DNA from: Gammaproteobacteria bacterium
Lineage (GTDB): Bacteria; Pseudomonadota; Gammaproteobacteria; Xanthomonadales; Xanthomonadaceae
Length of the DNA stretch: 24,719 bases
NCBI GenBank assembly: GCA_026398715.1
Contig: JAPLSI010000108.1
Span: forward strand, 1 to 24,719
Direction of reading: 5' to 3'
The notes under the pieces are model-generated. The model had not been told where the DNA came from. It searched no databases and saw only the letters and a list, made by a program, of their open reading frames with translations. Both the position numbers and the translations under genes were made by a program. How positions within the stretch are numbered: the first letter of the stretch is position 1; each line of letters opens with the position of its first letter. Shown in pieces: positions 18,746-24,719 of this stretch.

Positions 18746-21103
18746 TCAGGCCCTTCCGCGCGCCAGGCGCAGTGCATTGAGAGTGACCAGCAGCGACGAG
18801 GCCGCCATGCCGACCGCCGCCAGCCAGGGAGACAGGGTACCGCTGGCCGCCAGGGGAAGGGCCAACACGTTGTAGGCCACCGCCCAGGACAGGTTCTGCC
18901 GAACGATGCGACGGGTTCGCCGCGCCAGTTCGATGCCTTCCGGAAGTCGCGACAAGGACGGACTCGTCATCACCAGGTCGGCGGCGCGCTGGGCGATGGC
19001 AGCGCCATCGGCCATCGCCAGTGACACGTCCGCGCCGGCAAGCACCGGGGCGTCGTTGATACCGTCGCCGATCATCGCCACCACGCACCCACGCGACTGG
19101 AGTTCGCGGACACGCGCGAGTTTTTCCTCCGGCGATTGCCGCGCAGACAGCTCGTCGATGCCCAGCCTTTCCGCAATGCTGCGCACGGCGGATTCCGAAT
19201 CCCCGCTGCAGATGGCCACCGACACTCCCAGTTGGCGCAGTCTCTGGATGGCTTCACCTGCATCCGCGCGAATGTCCTCGACGAGTTCGAAACTGGCATG
19301 GCCGGTGCGACCGTCGCCCAGCCAGATACGCCCATCGTCAGCGCTGCCTGCGGCGAATCCCGGTCGTCCGATCCGCCACTGTCGATCACCAATGGTTCCT
19401 TCGATGCCATTGCCTGGGACTTCGCGCCGGAACAAGACCGGCAGCAGTACCTTGGCATCCTGGAAGGCAGTGGCGATGGGGTGCTTGCTGTCGCGCTCCA
19501 GGGCAGCCGCAATTTCCAGGAGGCGCGCCGGATCTTCCATGGTGCAGACATCCATGGTCGAGATCGATCGTCGTGGAAGCGTGAGTGTTCCGGTCTTGTC
19601 GAACAATACGCAATCCACGCGCGCAAGGGTCGACAGCGCATCGGGCGACAGGGCCAGGATGCCGGTCGAAGCAAGACGGCCGTGTGCGGCCGTCAGCGCG
19701 GCGGGGATGGCCAGCGACAAGGCACAGGGGCAGCTGATGACCAGCACGGCGAGGGTCACTTCCAGCGCGCGGGATGGATCGTGCGCATGCCACCAGGCGA
19801 ACACGAGCGCCGCGCAGACGATCAATGCGATGGCAAAGACGCTGGCGATGCGGTCGGCAGTCTGCGCCAGGGCAGGCCGCCCCGCTTGCGCCCGTTCAAC
19901 CAGGCGAGTCATTTCCGACACGCGCGTGTCGCTTCCAGTGCGCTCCACGGAAAGCCGCACGGCCTGGCCGACGCAGACCATATCGCCCACGTTGCGCAGC
20001 ATGGGCGTGGACTCGCCGGTCAGCAACGCCTCGTCGAATCGTCCCTCATGGTCCAGTACCCGGGCATCCGCGGGGACATTTTCACCCGGTGCGACCCGCA
20101 CCACATCGCCGACGCGCAGTTCCTCGATCGACACCTCTTCGCGCGCACCGGCGGCCATTTCGCGCGTAGCGAGCACAGGGCGTGCGCGAGCCAGCGCATC
20201 GACACGGGCGCTGGCCAATCGTCGGGCCCGAAGTTCCAGCATCCGTGCGAACAACAGCAACAGCACGAACATGACCGCCGCGTCGTACCAGACCTGGGGG
20301 CCGCCGCGAATGGTCTCCACCAGGCTGGCACCGTAGGCGAGCAGGGTGGAACCGGCGACCAGTGTGTCCATGCCGATCCGGCGGCCACGCCACTCGCGGG
20401 CCATTCCCGCCAGGAACGGCCAGCCCGAATAGAACACGACGGGCGTAGCGACGAGAAACGTTACCCAGCGGAAGAAATCGCGGGTGGCTATCGCCATGTC
20501 GCCGTTGGAATCGAAGTAGAGGGCTTCGGCAAACATCATTGCCTGCATCGCACCCAGGCCTGCCACGCCCAACCGCATCAGCCCCGTGCGTCGTTCGACC
20601 CGGAGCGCTTGTTCGCGCCCCTCGCCGGAAGACAGCCAAGGCCGATATCCCAGGCGCGACATCCGGCCCATCAGCGACGACAGCTTCACGACCGAGGGAT
20701 CCCAGCGTACCTGCACGCGGCCTGTGATTGCGTTGGCGGTGGCGTCGGTGACGCCGGTTTCGGAACGAAGCGCGCGATCTATCAGCCACGCGCAGGCAGC
20801 GCAGCGCATGCCTTGCGTCAGTACCGTTATTTCGCGGTCGGAATCGATGCTTCGTGTTTGTGCGGCCAGGAAAGTATCGCGGTCCCAGGCCGAGAAATCA
20901 GTGGCGTCGGCGTCCACGCGCGTTCCCGATGCGCTGCGCAGCCTGTAGTAGTCGCCGAGGTCCGCGTTCGCGATCCAGTCGGCGGCGGCGGCGCAACCCT
21001 CGCAGCAGAAGGCTTGCTCGACTCGTGCAAGCAGTCGGATGACGGGATTGTCTGCAACCGGTTCGCCACAATGGAAACAGGCCGCTCGCGCGGGGGCGTC
21101 CAT
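18746..21103 (-). CDS. ccoI: CcoI/FixI-type copper-transporting P1B ATPase
   Basis: CcoI exports copper for assembly of the CuB site of cbb3 oxidase. The 785-residue protein starts with a Cys-rich segment (Cys9, Cys12, Cys33, Cys34, Cys37: CFHC and CCEGC) and a heavy-metal-associated domain with GMRCAACAW (Cys101, Cys104). After the actuator domain comes the transport motif CPC at 458-460, phosphorylation site DKTGTLT at 502, the KHPIA nucleotide-site motif, and MIGDGINDAPVLAGADV near the end. This N-terminal Cys-rich extension and the cco context separate it from CopA-type exporters. The ATG at 21103 follows the ccoH stop by four bases, and ccoS begins after a one-base gap. All catalytic motifs are intact. 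Confidence 0.96.
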   Translation of the reverse strand: MDAPARAACFHCGEPVADNPVIRLLARVEQAFCCEGCAAAADWIANADLGDYYRLRSASGTRVDADATDFSAWDRDTFLAAQTRSIDSDREITVLTQGMRCAACAWLIDRALRSETGVTDATANAITGRVQVRWDPSVVKLSSLMGRMSRLGYRPWLSSGEGREQALRVERRTGLMRLGVAGLGAMQAMMFAEALYFDSNGDMAIATRDFFRWVTFLVATPVVFYSGWPFLAGMAREWRGRRIGMDTLVAGSTLLAYGASLVETIRGGPQVWYDAAVMFVLLLLFARMLELRARRLASARVDALARARPVLATREMAAGAREEVSIEELRVGDVVRVAPGENVPADARVLDHEGRFDEALLTGESTPMLRNVGDMVCVGQAVRLSVERTGSDTRVSEMTRLVERAQAGRPALAQTADRIASVFAIALIVCAALVFAWWHAHDPSRALEVTLAVLVISCPCALSLAIPAALTAAHGRLASTGILALSPDALSTLARVDCVLFDKTGTLTLPRRSISTMDVCTMEDPARLLEIAAALERDSKHPIATAFQDAKVLLPVLFRREVPGNGIEGTIGDRQWRIGRPGFAAGSADDGRIWLGDGRTGHASFELVEDIRADAGEAIQRLRQLGVSVAICSGDSESAVRSIAERLGIDELSARQSPEEKLARVRELQSRGCVVAMIGDGINDAPVLAGADVSLAMADGAAIAQRAADLVMTSPSLSRLPEGIELARRTRRIVRQNLSWAVAYNVLALPLAASGTLSPWLAAVGMAASSLLVTLNALRLARGRA

Positions 21104-21107
21104 TGGC

Positions 21108-21602
21108 TCAGTTCACGTCCAGCGCCGAACCCAGCCGGACGGCGTAGCCACCGGTCTGCACGCGACCCAGCACGCGCCATGCGCCGTCGGTGGGGCCCAG
21201 TCGTGCAATCCAGTCGTGGTCGATCCCGACTTTTGCCGGAACGCTCCAACCCTGTCCAGACGGCTGCAATACCAGTCGCTGGTCGCGACTCGAATCAGTC
21301 GGATGACTGAGGTCCAGCACCAGCGCCTGGGTGCGTGGCACGTCGCCGCTCACCGGAAGCACCTCGATCGAATCGGCGCCGATACGCAGGATGACGGCAA
21401 GTTTCATCGCGCTGGCACGCTGGTCCGGACCCAGTTCGCTCACCTGGATTTGCGCGCGTCGCTGCACCTTGTCAGTGACCTCGTCGGCGCCGCCGCTGCG
21501 CACGGCGGTAACCACCAGCAACACCCCCGCAACCACGGAGGCGGCGGGCAGGCCCCAGATCAGCCATACCATCGGTTCGCGATGCGCGGGTCGGCTGGTC
21601 AT
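21108..21602 (-). CDS. ccoH: CcoH/FixH family cbb3 oxidase assembly protein
   Basis: The 164-residue protein has one N-terminal membrane helix (MVWLIWGLPAASVVAGVLLVVTAV, about residues 11-34) and a periplasmic beta-rich domain. This is the architecture of FixH/CcoH, which stabilises cbb3 during assembly. Sequence conservation in the soluble part is weak to the eye, so the call rests on architecture and on its position between ccoG and ccoI. The ATG at 21602 overlaps the ccoG stop (ATGA), so its translation may depend on ribosomes finishing ccoG; the frameshift in ccoG could therefore reduce it. The stop lies four bases before ccoI. Confidence 0.85.
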   Translation of the reverse strand: MTSRPAHREPMVWLIWGLPAASVVAGVLLVVTAVRSGGADEVTDKVQRRAQIQVSELGPDQRASAMKLAVILRIGADSIEVLPVSGDVPRTQALVLDLSHPTDSSRDQRLVLQPSGQGWSVPAKVGIDHDWIARLGPTDGAWRVLGRVQTGGYAVRLGSALDVN

Positions 21603-23159
21603 TGCGTCGGCCCGAAGAAATTGGAGTCCACGGACTTGCTGGCGCTGCCGTCGGTGGCTTCGATCTCGAAGCGCACCGACTGGATTCCATGCGTGGTTGC
21701 CGGCGCCGAGAGAGTCAGTGGCACGTCCAGTACTTCTTCCGCAGCTGCGGGTACGGTGCGTTTGCCGCCGACGAGTTCGATGCCGGCGCCGGCGACAACC
21801 CGGATACGGTAGCTCATGGGTTCGACCGTCTTGTTGATGATCTTCAGCGTGTAGCTGTTTTCCACGCGACCATCGGCGACAACCTGGTAGAGCGCATTCC
21901 GGTCGCGCAGCACCTCGGCGATCATCGGGCTGCGATGGGTGACCCCCCACGCCCAGCCGATGCAGAGCGCCAGCAGCAGCAAACCATAGATGACGATCCG
22001 CGGTCGGATGATCCGGGTCGGCTTGCCGTCAATCGCGTTCTGCGTCGAGTTGCGGATCAGGCCGCGTGGATAGCCCATCTTGTCCATCACTTCGTCGCAG
22101 GCATCGATGCAGGCGCCGCAGGCGATGCACTCGTATTGCAGTCCGTTGCGGATATCAATGCCGGTCGGGCAGACCTGCACGCAGATGGTGCAATCGATGC
22201 AGTCGCCCAGTTCCTGGGTTTCGAACAAGGGCAGGGGCTCGGCCTTCAGGCCGGGATCGGCAAACGATGTTCCGCCTCGTGCGTGCACCGCGGCGTCTGC
22301 GGCGCTCGGATGATGCGCGGCGCGGAACACATAGTCGTAGGCGAGCGCCTGGTCGAGCAGGCCGCGTCCGCGCTCGAGCACACTGCCCAATCCGCGTTTG
22401 CGTGGTCCCCGCGGTTCGCCGCGCATCGCGTCGTAGGCGATGATCAACGTGTTCCGGTCAAACATCGCGCTCTGGAATCGCGCATACGGGCACATGTACT
22501 TGCAGACTTGCTCACGAAGGAAACCGGCATTGCCCCAGGTGGCCAATGCATAGAACAACACCCAGAACTGCTCCCAGCCACCCCACTCAAGCGGCGAACG
22601 AGCCGCGAGCTGCGTGATCGGGGAGAAGAAGCCGACGAAGGTGAAACCCGTCCACAACGCGAACACCAGCCACAGGAAATGCTTCGAGCCCTTGCGCAGG
22701 ATCTTTTCGCGGTTCCAGGGCCCGGCATCGAGCTTCATCCGGCGGCCACGGTCGCCCTCGGTCCATCGCTCCATCCACAGGAACACTTCCGTCCAGACCG
22801 TCTGCGGACAGGCATAGCCGACAGGCATAGCCGCACCAGATCCGGCCCGCAAGCGTGGTGAAAAAGAACAAGGCCATGCCCGCGATGATCAGCAACATCG
22901 CCAGGAACACGAAATCCTGCGGCCAGAAATTCAGCCCGAAGATGTAGAACTTTCGCGCAGGCAGGTCGAACAGCACGGCCTGCCGTCCATCCCAGCGCAA
23001 CCACGGAAAGGCGTAGAACATGCCAAGCAACACCACCACGGCGGCATGGCGCAGGGACTGGAACCGTCCAGAAATGTCGCGAGGGTAGATCTTCCGTTCG
23101 CTGGCATAGAGGCTGTTGCCGCTTTCGTCGAGCAGCTCTACCGGGATTTTCCTGGCCAT
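21599..23159 (-). pseudogene. ccoG: ccoG (RdxA/FixG-type ferredoxin-like cbb3 accessory protein), frameshifted by 13-bp duplication
   Basis: CcoG is a membrane iron-sulfur protein proposed to reduce Cu(II) for cbb3 assembly. The 5' part, from ATG 23159, encodes the normal N-terminus and membrane helices up to GRIWCGYAC. The frame then shifts, and translation would run on as unrelated sequence to a stop at 22587 (190 residues). The rest of CcoG (PQTVWTEVF, CKYMCPYARFQ, the cluster motif CIDCTICVQVCP, CIACGACIDACD and the periplasmic Ig-like tail) continues in another frame to 21599. The cause is a perfect 13-bp tandem repeat at 22808-22833. Removing one copy gives an intact 515-residue CcoG. 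Everything else looks unmutated, so the lesion is recent, switchable, or an assembly error. The downstream frame has a new ATG inside the duplication. Confidence 0.9.
22808..22833. repeat. Perfect 13-bp tandem duplication inside ccoG
   Basis: ACAGGCATAGCCG occurs twice head to tail (22808-22820 and 22821-22833, plus-strand reading). The period-13 match extends one base further left, to 22807. Because 13 is not a multiple of three it shifts the ccoG frame. Confidence 0.97.
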
Positions 23160-23163
23160 GTTG

Positions 23164-23463
23164 TCAGCGCTCCGGCGGAAGCGGCTTGTTGAAGCGGGCC
23201 GCCGGTCGCAACAGGATCCAGGTGAACAGGCTTGAGCTGGCAGTCGCCAGCCAGAACATGAAGAAGCCGATCGTGTAGCCCAGTTCGCGAGACAGCTTCA
23301 GCGCGGGCCAGGTGATGTCGCGCAACGCCAACGGATCGACGAAGGCGAAGAACACCATCGTCGACACGCCAGCGGCAAAGAAACTCGGCCAGGCGATGGC
23401 CCCCAGCCGCTGCGCGATCGAGCGCGGCGGATGGTCGAAGCGCGGCTCGGTGAAGTCAGTCAC
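23164..23463 (-). CDS. Small two-helix membrane protein of unknown function between ccoP and ccoG
   Basis: The 99-residue product has two hydrophobic segments, about residues 24-44 (AWPSFFAAGVSTMVFFAFVDP) and 64-88 (GYTIGFFMFWLATASSSLFTWILL), with a basic, Pro-rich C-terminus. I do not recognise a named family. It starts with GTG overlapping the ccoP stop (GTGA) and ends four bases before the ccoG ATG, so it is translated as part of the cbb3 operon. That placement suggests a role in oxidase assembly or stability, which is inference only. The GTG start is supported by the overlap; no Met occurs before residue 36, so a later start would cut into the first helix. Confidence 0.8.
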   Translation of the reverse strand: MTDFTEPRFDHPPRSIAQRLGAIAWPSFFAAGVSTMVFFAFVDPLALRDITWPALKLSRELGYTIGFFMFWLATASSSLFTWILLRPAARFNKPLPPER

Positions 23464-24416
23464 TTCTCGTCGTCCGCTCCGTCATCGTCATCGCCATGGT
23501 CTTTCGACTTCGGTTGCGACAGCGACCAGGCGTAGGCCGCGACCAGCCGGACCCGGGTTTCACCCAGCAACTCGCGGTGCGCGGGCATCACGCCATGGCG
23601 TCCTTCATTCAAGGTCTTGTAAAGACTATCGTTTGAATCGCCATACAGCCAGTAGGCATCGGTCAGGTCGGGCGCGCCCAGCGCAGGATTGCCCTTGCCT
23701 TCGACGCCGTGACAAGCCACGCACACGCCTTCGTACAGTGCCTTGCCGCGCGTTGCCACGAAGTCGCCGGTCCGTTCTGCCTCGGGTTTGGCGAGGCTGC
23801 GCACGTAGGCAATCACGTAGTCCTGCGCATTCTCGCCACCCATGCCGGTCAGGACCGTTCCCCATGCAGGCATCACGCCCTCGCGACCGTTCAGGATGGT
23901 TTGCAGGACCTGGTCCGGTGACCCGCCCCAGTGCCAGATGTTGTCACTCAGATCCGGGAAACCGACAGCACCATGGCCCGACGAGCCGTGGCAGGTTGCA
24001 CAGGCATTGCCGAAGATCGAACGTCCGAGCTTCAGTGCGGCCGGGTTGCCCGCCAGGACCTGGATGTCCTGGCCGGCGAAGGGGCTGAGCGTCTGTTCGA
24101 CCTTCGCGTCACGGACCTTCTTGTCTTCGGCGTGTTCGCCGGCCGATGTCCAGCCCGACGTGCCCTTGAAGGAGCCCATTCCCGGGTAATAGATCAGGTA
24201 GGCGATGCCGAACACGATCGTGATGTAGAACAGGTTGATCCACCAGCGCGGCATCGGCTGGTTGTATTCGGTGATGTCGCCGTCCCAGATATGGCTGGTC
24301 TGCGTAGGCGCCGGGTCGCCCGGACTGCGTTTTCCGGTCCACCAGATCAGCCACACGCATCCGACGATATTCGAGACGACCAGGGCAATGACAAACCACG
24401 ACCAACCCGCACTCAT
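23460..24416 (-). CDS. ccoP: cbb3-type cytochrome c oxidase diheme subunit III (CcoP)
   Basis: CcoP passes electrons from soluble cytochrome c to CcoO. The 318-residue protein has an N-terminal FixP domain with two membrane helices (about 5-27 and 58-78) and the conserved WDGDITEYNQPMPRWW segment. Two class I cytochrome c domains follow, with heme sites CATCH at 139-143 and CVACH at 232-236; Met ligands are plausible in EGVMPAWG and HGVMPAH. It ends in an unusual acidic tail (HGDDDDGADDEK). Its ATG overlaps the ccoQ stop and its stop overlaps the GTG of the next gene, consistent with one coupled operon. The call is secure. Confidence 0.97.
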   Translation of the reverse strand: MSAGWSWFVIALVVSNIVGCVWLIWWTGKRSPGDPAPTQTSHIWDGDITEYNQPMPRWWINLFYITIVFGIAYLIYYPGMGSFKGTSGWTSAGEHAEDKKVRDAKVEQTLSPFAGQDIQVLAGNPAALKLGRSIFGNACATCHGSSGHGAVGFPDLSDNIWHWGGSPDQVLQTILNGREGVMPAWGTVLTGMGGENAQDYVIAYVRSLAKPEAERTGDFVATRGKALYEGVCVACHGVEGKGNPALGAPDLTDAYWLYGDSNDSLYKTLNEGRHGVMPAHRELLGETRVRLVAAYAWSLSQPKSKDHGDDDDGADDEK

Positions 24417-24571
24417 GGCTGGGTCTCCTTCGCTGCGGGTTCTTGGGAATTTTCGTCGAGCGGCAAACGCGCCGCCGCGTCGAACTCGGCCTTGCGGCGA
24501 GGGCTCCAGGCCCAGATCCAGGCACCTAGGAACAGCACCAGCAGGGCAACGGTAATCAATCCTGAAATCAT
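24413..24571 (-). CDS. ccoQ: cbb3-type cytochrome oxidase subunit CcoQ/FixQ
   Basis: The 52-residue protein consists of one membrane helix (ISGLITVALLVLFLGAWIWAW) followed by SPRRKAEFDAAARLPL, the usual CcoQ tail. CcoQ stabilises the association of CcoP with the oxidase core. The ATG at 24571 has a strong GGGGAGG site and lies one base after the ccoO stop; upstream in-frame codons belong to ccoO. Its stop overlaps the ccoP start (ATGA). Confidence 0.93.
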   Translation of the reverse strand: MISGLITVALLVLFLGAWIWAWSPRRKAEFDAAARLPLDENSQEPAAKETQP

Positions 24572-24572
24572 C

Positions 24573-24719
24573 TCAGCCTCCCCGAGGCGCGTGCTTGCCA
24601 AGGCCCTGCAGGTAGGCCACCAAGGCGTCGAGTTCGGTCTTGCCGGCCACCGCGTCACGCGCGCCGGCGATATCGGCATCGGTGTACGGGTCGCCCAGTC
24701 GCTTGAGCGCCTTCAGCTT
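24573..24719 (-). CDS. ccoO: cbb3-type cytochrome c oxidase subunit II (CcoO), C-terminal fragment cut by window edge
   Basis: From base 24719 the minus strand reads in frame for 48 residues to a TGA at 24573-24575. The segment DPYTDADI followed by [20 protein letters not shown] is the conserved C-terminus of CcoO, the membrane-anchored monoheme subunit that passes electrons from CcoP to CcoN. The heme motif and the rest of the gene lie beyond the window. It is followed after one base by ccoQ, as expected for ccoNOQP order. Confidence 0.93.
   Translation of the reverse strand, partial: KLKALKRLGDPYTDADIAGARDAVAGKTELDALVAYLQGLGKHAPRGG

Noticed and set aside
21599..23159. Two separate genes instead of a frameshifted ccoG
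   Set aside because: The two frames encode adjacent, non-overlapping parts of a single CcoG, and one 13-bp duplication explains the split.

Overview
The window is GC-rich, densely coding bacterial chromosome. The proteins are gammaproteobacterial in type: oligoribonuclease, PpsA with PpsR, a cbb3 oxidase cluster next to an Fnr/Anr-type regulator, a DUF1249 protein, and a TRAP transporter with a TatT subunit. Together they suggest Lysobacterales/Xanthomonadales, perhaps Rhodanobacteraceae. This placement is an inference from gene content; no 16S or marker phylogeny is available here. I see no insertion sequence, prophage or CRISPR array.

Layout from left to right. (1) 1-3542, plus strand: a tightly coupled TRAP transporter operon tatT(partial)-dctP-dctQ-dctM. 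(2) 3581-7225, plus strand: a promoter, then guaB-guaA-tadA (IMP dehydrogenase, GMP synthase, tRNA adenosine deaminase). (3) 7222-7683, minus strand: a DUF2721 membrane protein whose stop codon shares a CTAG with the tadA stop. Divergent from it is orn (oligoribonuclease, plus strand). (4) 8340-11596, minus strand: ppsA (TTG start) followed by an MscS-type channel gene. Divergent from ppsA is ppsR, which encodes the kinase/phosphorylase that regulates PpsA. (5) 12600-13095, plus strand: a shortened DUF1249 gene, tRNA-Ala(GGC), tRNA-Glu(TTC) and a strong terminator. (6) 13110-16972, minus strand: a beta-CASP metallo-hydrolase gene overlapping a P2-type cation ATPase gene. (7) 17068-17841, plus strand: an Fnr/Anr-type [4Fe-4S] regulator. 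(8) 17850-24719, minus strand: the cbb3 oxidase cluster, transcribed ccoO(partial)-ccoQ-ccoP-small membrane gene-ccoG-ccoH-ccoI-ccoS-TauE/SafE, converging on fnr.

The gene pairs make biological sense. PpsR reversibly inactivates PpsA. GuaB and GuaA are consecutive steps from IMP to GMP. The oxygen-sensing regulator sits beside the high-affinity oxidase it commonly controls.

The most notable anomaly is in ccoG. A perfect 13-bp tandem duplication (22808-22833) shifts the reading frame exactly at the conserved CGYAC/PQTVW motif; removing one copy restores a normal 515-residue protein. Other points worth a second look are an inverted repeat overlapping the guaB promoter, a half-length DUF1249 gene that may be leaderless, a small unnamed membrane protein coupled between ccoP and ccoG, and the ATPase/beta-CASP pair beside fnr.
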